A stretch of DNA of 64,000 nt from Pomphorhynchus laevis. Lineage: Eukaryota > Acanthocephala > Palaeacanthocephala > Echinorhynchida > Pomphorhynchidae. The stretch spans positions 1-64,000 of the forward strand of contig WNNJ02003507.1 of the NCBI GenBank assembly GCA_012934845.2, in the 5' to 3' direction. The number at the start of each line of letters is the position of its first letter. Position 1 is the stretch's first letter. The notes below the pieces were generated by a model. It did not search any database. It was not told where the DNA came from and saw nothing but the letters and a program-made list of their open reading frames with translations. The position numbers and the translations under genes were made by a program. Shown here in pieces: positions 10,519-21,207 of this stretch.

Positions 10519-10791
10519 TATGTATATATATAATTGTAGATGTTGCCAAAAACCGGAGTTCGATTACAAGTAGAGCAGATTTCCTTATCACTCCTAGACG
10601 AGCTGATGGTAGCCGGCAGCACTCATCAGTAGGGTGAACTACTGATGAGTGCTGCCGGCTACCATCAGCTCGTCTAGGAGTGATAAGGAAATCTGCTCTA
10701 CTTGTAATCGAACTCCGGTTTTTGGCAACATCTACAATTATGAAACTGAAGCTTATTAGCTCCCGGAGCACAGTTTAACACATCCAGATAT

Positions 10792-10796
<5 letters not shown>
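10519..10796. repeat. PLE end in head-to-head palindrome
   Basis: A long inverted repeat: about 110 bp from ATTGTAGATGTTGCC to CACTCATCAGTAG is mirrored after a GGTGAA centre near 10,640. Each arm contains ACCGGAGTTCGATTACAAG, the box TCACTCCTAGACGA and the CCGGCAGCACTCATCAG core that is also present in the tandem units and at 35,585. The right side (TATGAAACTGAAGC to 10,790) reappears inverted at 35,478-35,525. Interpreted as two PLE 5' termini fused head to head. Confidence 0.85.

Positions 10797-10848
<52 letters not shown>
10797..10848. repeat. (TA)n microsatellite
   Basis: TA run directly after the palindromic PLE end. The following 10,850-11,020 has no recognisable feature. Confidence 0.95.
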
Positions 10849-10851
<3 letters not shown>

Positions 10852-11023
10852 GAAGTCCAGCTATTTAGCAGCAAATATGGATTAAAAATCAATCGTAGCC
10901 AGCTTTGGCTCCTGGACCTCAGTTTCAAGGGATTTTTCGCAATAACAATTTATATATATAGAAATTATCATTTGGGCTATTTGAACCACAGCTTGCGATC
11001 CTTGTTTCTGTCGGATTCATAAA

Positions 11024-11218
11024 TATATCAAAATAGGTAAGTATATAAAAGTAAACCGTATTTAAAATATATACTTACCTATATTAAAATAGGTAAGTAT
11101 ATAAAATTTAATTGAATATTATTGTGCTACTGACGAATGGGTAACCTGAAAACGTTTTTAAATAAAATTGCAAAAGAAGCTTGGTTTAATTTTATATACT
11201 TACCTATTTTGATATATA
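11024..11218. repeat. Inverted/direct repeats of AAAATAGGTAAGTATATAAAA around a ribozyme motif
   Basis: The word AATAGGTAAGTATAT occurs plus at 11,030 and 11,086 and inverted at 11,067 and 11,190. The outer pair (11,024-11,050 and 11,189-11,218) encloses a hammerhead motif. This is the 5' repeat of the PLE that begins at 11,220. The word resembles a splice donor, but I have no evidence that it is used. Confidence 0.75.
11130..11158 (+). ncRNA. PLE hammerhead-type ribozyme motif (5' repeat copy)
   Basis: CTGACGA, A, weak GGTAACC hairpin, GAAAACGTTTT with palindrome AACGTT. Unlike most others it lies upstream of PLE coding sequence, matching reports of these motifs in both flanking repeats. 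Confidence 0.55.
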
Positions 11219-11219
11219 T

Positions 11220-11976
11220 ACGAAGACTGACGACTACGTGCTTAATGCGAACGCCCTTATATCGGAATTATGTAAAACGGGGTATCGACAGAATATTCTT
11301 ACTAAGCAAAAGCAGATTGTTCTTAAGTTGTACAGAAACGACCTTTTAACGAAAACTTTGAAACCTGCGGGTGATTGCCAATATAATACATTTGTCTACC
11401 ACCCTAAGCTGGACAAGTTGCAGCGCTACTTTGTAGCTGCGAGTAACACCGTGTATGCCGACTGTCGATCAATGAGTCAACAACCACGTATCGCTTTCCG
11501 CAGTAAGATCACAATTGGTAGCCTTATAAAGAAACCTGGGACAAAATTGGCGGACGGCCGCAGCAGGCAATGTGGGGATAAGCGCTGTAAATGTTGCGAC
11601 GAAATGAATGACACTGATACGTTTTGCAGCACAATTACAAAAGCGAAATATCATATTCGCGGAGTGAATAGCTGCAAAAACAAAGGTGTTGTTTACCTCG
11701 CAATGTGTGAAATCTGTTTGTATATGTACGTGGGTCAGCATGGGTAAGATGAATATTCGCGCCCTCACAAGACGATGCGATATATCACATAATAGGCCTA
11801 AGAATGATGGGGTAGCGTTGCATTGCATTGATAACCCTAACCATCAGATGCGTACAACGATATTAGAATCCAACATTTTGGATACATCGAAACGTAAAGA
11901 ACGGGAATTAGATTGGATTGGGCAGTTGATGGCAGATCGCCACTTAATCAGTGAGCACATCAACCACATGCCCTAA
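11220..11976 (+). pseudogene. PLE C-terminal part: thumb + GIY-YIG endonuclease
   Basis: Begins in the region after RT motif C and runs through YHPKLDKLQRYF, PRIAFRSKITIG and the Cys-rich segment CGDKRCKCCDEM (~11,575), then GVVYLAMCEICLYMYVGQ (~11,690) and the helix ending in ERELDWIGQLMADR (~11,905). RT motifs are absent, so it is 5'-truncated. There is a frameshift near the YVG motif: the two open pieces overlap around 11,686-11,747. The stop at 11,976 is followed 129 bp later by a hammerhead motif. The partner RT fragment with the closest style starts at 12,270 but belongs to another copy. Confidence 0.85.
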
Positions 11977-12104
11977 CACAGGTGGTAGATCTGTGCACAT
12001 CGACCACTATTTTGCCTTGCTTTCTGAATATAATTTTCATTATGAATTTATTATGAATTGATAACTTGTGTTTTATGAATTGTAGATATTGCGTGGAACT
12101 TCCA

Positions 12105-12131
12105 CTGAAGAAGGGATGTGCCCGAAAGCTA
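12105..12131 (+). ncRNA. PLE hammerhead-type ribozyme motif
   Basis: CTGAAGA, A, stem GGG/CCC with loop ATGTG, GAAA, palindrome AGCT, A. It closes the PLE ending at 11,976. Confidence 0.7.
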
Positions 12132-12269
12132 TGGAAATTTAAATAATATACGCTGTTTGTTGCTTTAATTGTGTGAGTTTTAACTAAACAACCAACAATT
12201 TATTTCTAAATCCTTAAATGTGAGATCCTGACGCTAACCGGTTTGAACTCAGACAATCAAGTATCATCC

Positions 12270-13126
12270 GAACATATATAACTAGATCAATGGACCAACG
12301 AGAAAATTGAAAACACCTTATTATTGCTGCAAACTGTTCTTGAAAATAGTTACTTTGGATTCAACGGGAAATTATATCAGCAAGTAGAAGGTACATCAAA
12401 GAGTACACCGTTAGCTCATGTTTACACCATCCTCATTCTTGGATGGGTAGAGTCTATTATGCTAGAAAAAACAGTGAGTCATCTCATTTTCTATTGGGGG
12501 TACATCGATGATGTGTTCATGGCATGGAACGGTAACCTTGAACTATATATTTACATCAGTACTTTGGAGGAAGTGTCTGGTCTTAAATTTACGCTGAATA
12601 TGGAAGAAAATGGTAAAAAATGCAATTTTATTGATGTGGCAATAAATTGTGAAAACACTGATGATGTGAGATTGGAACTATACAACAAACCAACATCACA
12701 TCCAATATACATGCACTCCCATTCACATGCTCCATCGAGTACTAAACGGACTATGATAAATAATGAAGCAAAGCGAATATGTAAAATATGTAATATTGTA
12801 ACAGATCGTGAAAAACACTTATCACAACTAACCACCAATCTAATTAACCGAGGATACCACCAAAAAAAGATTTACAAAATAATCGAAAGAGTACGAGTGA
12901 TTAACAGAAATAACTTGAGGAAGGATTAGGAGGTTATGCATTCTAATCTGAATATACTGATTTCTTGAAGAACATGTTAGTTTCAAGCAAACTCCAACCA
13001 TCGATTTTTTGCGATGATCTTGAACACGGTCTTTCAAAGTCGTGTGGGAAGAGCCGATGTATGTGTTGTGCGGATATGAAAAAACTACATTTATAGAAAG
13101 CACCAAGACAGGACTAAAATATCAAT
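12270..13126 (+). pseudogene. PLE RT remnant with truncated Cys-rich/GIY-YIG start
   Basis: RT from motif B-like sequence (KLYQQVEGTSKSTPLAHVY) to the catalytic block YWGYIDDVFMAW (~12,500), CNFIDVAIN, MHSHSHAPSSTKR and NNEAKRICKICN, ending at 12,929. A further Cys-rich part (CGKSRCMCCADMKK, ~13,050) is in another frame. It stops abruptly near 13,126, where a minus-strand PLE begins; the nuclease core is missing. Confidence 0.8.
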
Positions 13127-14343
13127 GAAAAAGGATCTATCGAGGTATACAATGCTACGACATCCACTGATGCAATTATATCGTTCTCGGATATGGTAGA
13201 TTTTATCCTATCAAACGCACGAAGGAAATCATCCGTGCTTGCTAAATATGAAGTGCATTGTTGAAGTAATGGATACAGTTGTTGTTGGAGATATCCTGAC
13301 ACTAACTCATTTGCGCAACAATTGTTATTGATTATCGGTCTACATAAACATGGTATAATTCCTTTATGTAGCTTTGGTAGTAGATATAGACTCCCCGGAT
13401 ATGGTGAATTTTGAACATATTTGTTTACCTCTTTTCCAGTGAAGCTTGTCGTGATTTTCTCATTAACTTTTATTATGATTGATTCAAACCTATCCCGATC
13501 AATCTCTTCATACGTATCTGTATTGAGTTGTCTATACCCCTCCTTGATGTAATCATCATAGTTGTATATTACGACTTTTCCACCTTTATCAGCTGGTAAA
13601 ATAATGATTTCCTCGTATTTGGATAGATTCATTAGTGTTCTTCTTTTCTGTTTTCCTAGATTCGACTCTATTCCTGTGTTGGGCTTTAGTTGTATATATT
13701 TGTTTAAACTCAAATCATTTTTCATTGTTATTTTGCCAATGATACTCGACTTGTACTCAGTGTTCTCATCCGTTTCCGCAAAAAATCCTCTAACCGTATT
13801 TTGTAATGACTGTATCAACTCAAGACGATTAAACTCCCGAGATGTGGGAATAAATTTCATTCCTAATGACAGTGTTTCCAATTGGCTATTGGATATGTCC
13901 TTTCCACTAATATTCACCACATTACTTATATCATGTTTCTGGAACGATTACCACCTTCGTTTATTCACAGATCTTCTGTTTCTTTAAACATGCATATTAC
14001 CTAGTGTCGCAGAATCAACACGTTTCTCCATTAATTTACTCAGTTTATTACACTTCTATCTCAATCTGAGCGCATACTCAGTTTCATCAATGTCGCCTTT
14101 CATTTGTGTATCCGCATATGAATAAAAATCGCGCATTATTTTATTCAGTGATTGTTCACAGCTTCGTACGATCCTACGCCAACGTGTTTCCAATTTGTTC
14201 CTATGTTCATCTGATATCATCGACCAGTTAACCTGAAGCTTCTTTTTTATTCTTAATCCATTAAGGGTTATTTTCATTCGACTTAGAAAACACGAGGAAT
14301 TATATTGGATAGCACAATTGATGAGCGACAAATCACTAAGCAC
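13114..14343 (-). pseudogene. PLE N-terminal region and RT fingers, minus strand
   Basis: Two open pieces on the minus strand. 14,343-14,056 holds the basic N-terminal region (KITLNGLRIKKKLQVNWS). 13,920-13,114 holds the RT N-terminus: IILPADKGGKVVIYN (~13,600), SLYLLPKLHKG, CRPIINNN, and motif A as ASVDVVALYTSI (~13,140). It ends exactly where the plus-strand PLE fragment at 12,270-13,126 ends, so the two form a tail-to-tail joint inside their coding regions. The only N-terminal PLE region this well preserved in the window besides 48,556-49,515. Confidence 0.8.
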
Positions 14344-14361
14344 GCAGCATTGTTTTAAATT
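14286..14361 (+). pseudogene. PLE GIY-YIG C-terminal tail
   Basis: Short plus-strand scrap reading HEELYWIAQLMSDKSLSTQ, the conserved last helix of PLE endonucleases, followed 69 bp later by a hammerhead motif. It overlaps the minus-strand PLE boundary. Confidence 0.65.
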
Positions 14362-14429
14362 TTAATAGATTCTTTCGCGGAAATCGTAATACATAGTCAG
14401 ATACGCAGTGAAGTTTGAGTGTGCATTAA

Positions 14430-14456
14430 CTGATGAAGACAATAGTCTAAACGTTT
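14430..14456 (+). ncRNA. Degenerate PLE hammerhead-type motif
   Basis: CTGATGA, A, stem GAC/GTC, then TAAA instead of GAAA, palindrome AACGTT. The altered first base of the GAAA box would be expected to abolish hammerhead activity. Confidence 0.55.
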
Positions 14457-14479
14457 TAATAATAAAAAAAGTACTTCTT

Positions 14480-14661
14480 TCCTCAATTAGAAACAATATA
14501 GGTGTCCTAAACTTCGGATGTAATCGGTGTGGGGGTAAAATGTGTGCAAATTGTACCGATATGGAGGCAGCTTCATCATTTAAGAGCAATGCCACATCTC
14601 TAAAATACAAAATCACGGGCGAATTTAATTGTAAATCGAAGAACATAATATATTTACTATA
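14480..14661 (+). pseudogene. PLE Cys-rich segment, truncated before GIY-YIG
   Basis: Reads SIRNNIGVLNFGCNRCGGKMCANCTD and ends in CKSKNIIYLL, the segment that precedes the nuclease in PLEs. It is cut just before the YIG motif, where the viral fossil begins. Confidence 0.7.
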
Positions 14662-14682
14662 GTCTAACAAATCCAACACAAA

Positions 14683-17600
14683 ATGATCGTAACAAACATA
14701 AATGTTAAACCCATACTTTACACGACTCAGGTCTTGTTTGAGAGAAGGAGACTAAAAGTGGCTTATGCGACCATACCGGCTCAGACTAAAATGCTAGAGT
14801 CAGGAAAAGTGGAAGGGGCTAAAGACTTCTTCAGAGGCTATAGTACTATGATAAAGAATTTGCCAGGCACTATGCTTAGCCATTTGAGATTCTACTTGGA
14901 TGATAATTACCCAAAGGTTTCTAATCACTTTGAGCAAATTTCAAAGATAGCTCTAGAAGGTACTGGAGCTGTATTCCTGGAGGGACATGAAATAGGAGGT
15001 TACAGAAGAATGTCTTTCGTTGAGGACTTGTATTTCGAAGAACAAAATTTAGTTATAGATGCCACTAGTGATAAAAGTCTGGCAGAAGAGAAACTTAACA
15101 AACTCCATGAGAGATTTTCTAAAAGTGTAAGAAAGAGTGTAAGACTTATAAATAGATCAGAACATGAAGAGAAAGCAATGGCTAACTTGATGAAACATCT
15201 GATAACAGTGGTAGCAGGGCCAAAATTTGATCTGGCAATTAGCCTTGCAATGGGGAAAAGAAGCGATTTATTACGTTCCGCAGAATTGATTGAAAAACTG
15301 ACAATAGAAAATATCAAACAAAAAGAGAAAACTATGGCACCGTTATCTAGAGAGAGTGAAATCAGACAGATTGAAGAAGATGGCTTCATCCAATAATCCT
15401 GAAATGATGTATCTGTTTGAAAGAGAGTTCAAAGGTTCGTCAGCCTACAATTCACTGTCAGACTACGTCAAGAGTGCCACAGGGGAAAACATGAGGCTTA
15501 AGCCCAGAGTCTGTGGCTGTGCCAACATGTTTGAGAAAATGGATGAAGTAGAAGCTGTAGATGACCTTAGTCTATTTATATTAAGGCTAGAGAAAGGAGG
15601 GGGAAAACTAACAAGTGGGTGGTTTGAGTACATTACTGAGCCTCCTTATTTCTGGGCTCATACTGCAGAAAGCAAATGAGACAAGAAATAAATTAGGTAC
15701 TTTTCTGACCCTTCAGAGCCATTGGCACTAATAAAGAGACTTTCCGAAAAAGTGTATGATATAATCTTTAACATCTCCACTCTTATGACTGATTTCCACA
15801 TAGTAGACTCACTGACTAGAAACTCAATATCTTATGAGTTAAAGAAAATGAAAAACGACCAGAAGAATCCTGATTACAGGTCTTTGTTATCTGCAGGGGA
15901 CGATTCTGTTGCAAGAACTTATCACAATTGCTTCGAAATGCTAGATGAGTGTGACTCAGGAAGATCAGATGAAATGCCTCCTTGTTTTGAAAGGCTTAAT
16001 AATATGACTACAAAATTGACTCCAAATAAGAAAATAGAAAATTACTGCACAGCTTTTGCAAAAGAACTGACATTTGCTTTTAGAAGCAATGTTGCTAGAT
16101 GTATAGCTTATGGGTACGAGATAGCAAAAAGTCTAAGCTCGTCATTCAGCAGAAGAGCAGGTAGATGCACATGGACCACGACAAGAAACGGAGATTTAGC
16201 CTCGATTAGCTTGATACATAGGAACTGCACATCTGATAACTTCACAAACTCGATGGTGCTAACAACATCAATAAAGGAAAAAGGGAACAAATGGTCAGTT
16301 GCAAAATCTATCAGCTTTAATAGAAAGTTCATATGGCTTTCTCTCTGCTGCACTACATGATGGAAGCAAGGCTGACAGATTCAGTTTCTGGAACGACTAT
16401 AGGGGAAGATATGTGCTTCATGATGCATCTACTTTTGGTGAACAGATACTCTTTCGCTCAAGCTTCAGACCTGACTAGATACCTCTACTCAGCTACCTTA
16501 AGCCATTCCTCTTCCATCCCTAACCTGTTGAAGAAGTTGCAACCCTTAAGACCTTGTTCTGTAGTTGAAGTGATTTACGTGTGCAATATGATAAAGACAG
16601 ATACAGCACTGGATAAACTAAAAAGAGCTGGTTTCACAAAGTGGATGTCTGAAGGAGTAAACTTTGCTATGCCTCAAGATAGGAGTGCCAGCAAAGAGTT
16701 TTCATACTATGCATCAAGCATGTTTGTTTCTAGATTATACAACAAAGTTAAAGCTTTTTCAGAACCTGCCTAAGCACTTTGTTACAGTGGTATTCTTGAG
16801 GAGCTGGAAATTTACAATGCCAGAGAATAGACTCAAACTCCAAGCGTACCCACCGAAGAAAGCTACATAGAGAGAGGCTTGCTGAAAAGGAAACAGATAC
16901 GTGTCTCACCCATATGCTGCAAGTGCTTTATGCAGGAAGTATAGACCTCCTAAGGATATAAAAGTCTTTAAACATGTCTTCTTAAACCCCAGCTTTGAAC
17001 AACCATGCGGGTATGAAGGAAGGTGAAGTTGAGAGGACACCTCAGACATCTAAATCTTTTCTAACTATTTTAGAAGGTGTGGGCACATATAATGGGTCCA
17101 ATGCAGCTGGCTCATTCAGCACTTATGGCAATCAAGCCCTCATTCTCATAGACGATTTCTTGCATGCTAATTGGATTAAATATTGCTTTTATATTGTTCA
17201 TAAAGATCAAGTTGGTAATAGATTTATGTCATGAATTAGTCTATGTGAGTGGGGACCTTTTTTGTTGAGGAAGTGGCAAAACTGTACATCGAAGGAGACA
17301 GTGTGAACTTGCAAAACTCCAAACACAAAGATTAGAAGATGGAAGAAATAATGCGAAGGTGTCACAGAATCTCTGTGGAGGAGGAAGACAGATGCTTAGA
17401 AATTTATGATAATGCTGATGCCAAGAGGTGGGGACCTAACATGGATATGGAAACACTGTAAGCTGTATTCTCTATGCTCAATAGTACAGATAATTACGAC
17501 ATCTCTATTCTTGGCAATTATACTTTTTCAAAAATGACAAAGAAAGTTAAAATCCCACAATGCCTCGTAGCAATGTATGATAAAATGAAAGGGGTAACAG

Positions 17601-17731
17601 GCAGAGGGACTGTAGCAAGATTTCTGACATCTCAGAGAAACAAGCTTTGCTTTCCGGACCCTTCTTATGTGGTTCCTATGGGGATGGGACAAGGTCTCTA
17701 CCAATCTACCAGTTCTACGTCAAGTAGCGAG
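14683..17731 (+). pseudogene. Endogenous bunyavirus-like L (RNA polymerase) fossil
   Basis: Plus-strand open pieces totalling about 3 kb that resemble no transposon. Two signatures place it: DNADAKRWGPNMDM (~17,400) matches the RNA-dependent RNA polymerase motif A of bunyaviruses (DAxKW), and VPMGMGQGLYQSTSS (~17,680) matches motif B. The preceding 2.7 kb, helical and rich in charged residues, has the position expected of the L-protein central region. The copy ends soon after motif B, so motifs C-E are absent. It carries several breaks (roughly six to eight) and looks old. Family assignment below class level is not possible by eye. It is followed by a Gag-like remnant and an LTR, the usual neighbourhood for RNA virus genes captured by retroelements. 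Confidence 0.7.
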
Positions 17732-18271
17732 ATGTCAGATACGAACCAGGCGCACCAACAGATGTACACGCAGATTCAGGCTATACAGCACCAGATTACT
17801 TAACTCAAGAAGCCAGTCACAGAAGATACGCCAATGATGACCGTGGATAATAGCTTAGGCTATACATTATCTAAAGTGGAGGAAATCATCGAACAGGTAT
17901 CTTTAGTCTTAGCTAATAATAAGACCAAGGCTAGGGATACCCATGAACTGGCAGCGTATGAACAGATCCTAAAGGCGATGCATAAAGAACGGATTTCAGA
18001 AAGCATCACGGATGAATGGTTTCAATTATTCTTAAAGAGGGTCATCACCATGCATATGGTGGTGGCTTTCGGATGGCATACTGTAGCTCTGAAGCTCCCC
18101 AGAGTTACATGCCGAGTAGTAGAATTGGCACGGAAAGTAGGATTAGATCCGAACACCAAGCCTCCAAACCACTTCCTACCATTACCTATGACGCAGCGCC
18201 AGTCGCAACCACAATTCTATGCGCAGTCAAGACAAGAACAACAAGGGAGGAGGAAGCACAAGAAACAGTAG
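17732..18271 (+). pseudogene. Gag-like remnant next to an LTR (fossil)
   Basis: A small alpha-helical protein remnant. It starts near a Met in the word EMSDTNQAHQ, has a coiled-coil-like Gln-rich start, a helical core (TLSKVEEIIEQVSLVLANN, ERISESITDEWFQLFLKR) and a Gln/Lys-rich basic tail (SRQEQQGRRKHKKQ). Composition and tail suit a nucleic-acid-binding Gag- or nucleoprotein-like product; I do not recognise the family. It lies between the viral fossil and the LTR at 18,415 and has about one break. Confidence 0.4.
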
Positions 18272-18414
18272 CTCCTTTAAAAGATTGTTGCTTATTTGCA
18301 AAAAAGAAAAGATATTTTCGTTTTTCTTTCTGTAATTGGTGGAAAGTTATTATCATTTTGAAACATTTACTATCATTTTTGGGCTTTTATAAAGTAGAGA
18401 ATGAGTGGTTAGCT

Positions 18415-18950
18415 TGTGAGATTGGGGTCTTCTCTAGATCAACCTGCACAAACATAGTTAGCTGCTCATTTTTTGAAATATAAAAGTGGTGTATATTTGT
18501 ATACACAATAGACTCTTTAAAAGGATGCAAAATATTAATACTAGTCTCTTGCTATGAGAACATCATACAGGAGGATCTTCACATATTCATTACGAATTTT
18601 GAAGTTATTACTTGTGGAATCTATGCTCTTGAGACACAAGACAAAATAGAATTCCGAGCTGAGACCTTAATATTGATTAAGTTACTCTCAATGATACAAC
18701 GTCATGAGTATATAAATATCTCGTATCTTCATGCGAATTTTTCCTGAGAAGAAGGTACTATAACTAAAATATATAACTTCTAATCATTTTATCTTGTCAC
18801 CCCGCTTGCTAAGAGAAAAGCGAAATCACAACCAATTCCCCGCATCAAACACGGGACGCGATTTCTGACTATAAATAGCCAAAATCGTATGCTTTAAAAC
18901 TTGTGATTTTCTCTCGACTACTAGCAGCAGCTCCGGCGGACAAGCAGCAA
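18415..18950 (+). mobile_element. LTR (fossil), same family as 1,561-2,258
   Basis: Starts TGTGAGATTGGGG after a purine-rich stretch (AAAGTAGAGAATGAGTGG) that could be a polypurine tract. It contains a TATA box (TATAAATAG, ~18,872) and ends with CTCCGGCGGACAAG. Ends and promoter region match the array spacer while the middle is diverged, so the two are separate old insertions of one family. Confidence 0.6.
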
Positions 18951-18984
18951 TTCATATTTCGAGAATAAGAATCTCCATATTCTC

Positions 18985-19765
18985 AAAACTCTTCATCCGT
19001 CAATCACCTTTGCACAGAGGTTATCGAACTTGTAAGGGGTGGAAACTACAAAAAAAGTATGCGACGATTCATCCAGATGGGATATGTGAAACATCTAATG
19101 TTACGCGAGAGGTATAAATGCCGTTGCATCCCAACGACCGTGTTCATCAAGAGGTACATTCTCCGCCTATTTATTTGCCTTCGTCAGTGGATTCGGATAC
19201 CGTTGAGGCTGCTATTCTATCATTTTCCCCCGCAACGTCGCCTGGATACCTGGGATTGCGCGCAGAACATCTTCGTGATATGATGTCAGTTGATCACGGT
19301 GTCCTACGAAATAAGCTCACCCTTTTAATTATCCACATGGTCGCTATACTGGTGCCTGTTGATGTCGAACAGTTCGTAGCGAGTGCTAATCTTTTAGCAC
19401 TAGAAAAGCCAGATGAATGGATTCGTCCCATCGCTGTAAGGAGAAACTTTGCGCCGCTCATGTTCGAAATGCGTATGCATTAAGCTCCGGCAGCGTTTTG
19501 CAGATACCCTTCTTCCTCACCAGCTTGGAGTTGCTTCCCCAAACGGTATGGAGCAGATCTTGCAACATATTAGACGGTTAGAAAATCTTCATCGAGAATA
19601 TAAAGACTGAGTTTGGGTAAAACTAGATCTAAAAAACGCCTTCAACAACATTGATCGCGTGTCTATTATTAATGTTGTAGACAAATATTACCCTGAAATC
19701 TCAAATTGGGTTCGTTTGTGTGACGGCCAGAATTCCTGTCTACGGTAGGGTCAATTGGAACCTCT
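18985..19765 (+). pseudogene. Non-LTR reverse transcriptase, N-terminal part
   Basis: Broken frames encode SPATSPGYLGLRAEHLRDMM, FVASANLLALEKPD and RPIAV, and further on VWVKLDLKNAFNNIDRV (RT motif A) near 19,620. This pattern (GLRxEHL, ALxKxDxxxRPIAVG, KLDxKNAFN) belongs to a widespread invertebrate RT family whose C-terminus carries a Cys-His knuckle and nuclease-like domain, as seen at 21,208-22,284. The frame is lost at 19,765 where repeat X starts. RT motif C (NSWYLDDVIVG) of the same type resumes at 23,400 after X. Several stops and shifts. I am unsure of the clade name; it could be an R2/NeSL-like group. Confidence 0.6.
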
Positions 19766-21207
19766 TTTTGAGATTACGTTTTTTCTCAATTTTTTCAATT
19801 GACACGATTTTTTCATATTACTTGAACCAGCCCAATCGAATTTAGAACTTTCAAAATTCTAGCTCAACTCTCATGTGAAGAGAAATGTAACATTTCATTT
19901 ATGCTTAATTTAGGTTTTTATCAGTAATAAAAAAATCATTCTGATGTTTAAGCGATCAATCCGTTACCGATTTTTTAAGGATGAAAATGCATGTTGAAGA
20001 CTACAATCATGTATTGTACCAATTGTGAATTTTTTATTTGAAAAGTATATTCGCCATGGCCATCCATCGTTCATTTTTAATCACCACAACAATTTTTTGT
20101 GCAAATAAACCATGAGCATACAAATTACTTTACCAATATTGAATTTTGTTATTTATTTGTATTTTAAATACAAAAAGCATCACTAAATAGACTGAAGCGC
20201 TTACAAAGCGCAGTGCGAATAAAATCATAAAATAGTTGGGAACAGCTATTTTGCCAGAATGTTCTGATACTAAATTAATCAGTCATTGACGACTAAAAAC
20301 ACTGCACTCCGCGTGCTGGAAATAATAGAAGACGCAATGTAGATTTATATATAGTCGTTGTAAACACGAAAGAATCTGATAAAATGTTTACACAATTAGA
20401 AGCTCCTAAAATGTGCTTTGTATATGACTTTTATGATATATGAATAATACAAAGGCGTTATAAAGCTGTGATAAAATAACTTTCTTTAATAGGTTAAAAC
20501 AATTTTCTTGATATTACCAAATTAAAACAATTATTCCAATGATGTATAGCTCTTTTATAGCTCTGCCAATTACAGTCGAACGTACGTGCCTTGGTTTAAA
20601 CTTACAAGATTACTAAGATTAGTAATACTCATAAAAATAGTAATTACAAATTTGAAAGAGAGTCGAGGATGTCTGGTCCACATTATTATTGAAAGAAGAA
20701 AAGGAATCCGCCGACAGAACATTGTTGTTAACACCAATATTTCGGTTTCCAAGCGAAACCATTTTCAAGGTAATCTACAAAGTAAAAACAAAGCGCATTA
20801 TCAAATTATACAATGTACAGGGTATTCTAAGTGAGCATAGTATGGCAATCGTTGCTGTTTATTATTGGTTTTTTTCTAATTAATATTGCTTTTATTTTTC
20901 GCAGCCGGATGTCGGGTTTAAATGAGAGCACTGATAGAGACTCAAAATTAATAGAGTATCCAGTTGCAATTACGTGTAGGCCATTTAACCCGTAGTGAAA
21001 AGAACAATGGTTCGTTGTCCACTGGATATTACCAAATTAAAACAATTATTCCAATGATATGTAGCTCTGTCAAATCAGTCGAATGTACGTGCGTTGGTTT
21101 AAACTTACAAGATTACTAGGATTAGTAATACTCATAAAAATAGTAATTACATGGTAATTACTCATAAAAGAGAGAGAATATAACAATTATTATTACAATA
21201 TAACACA

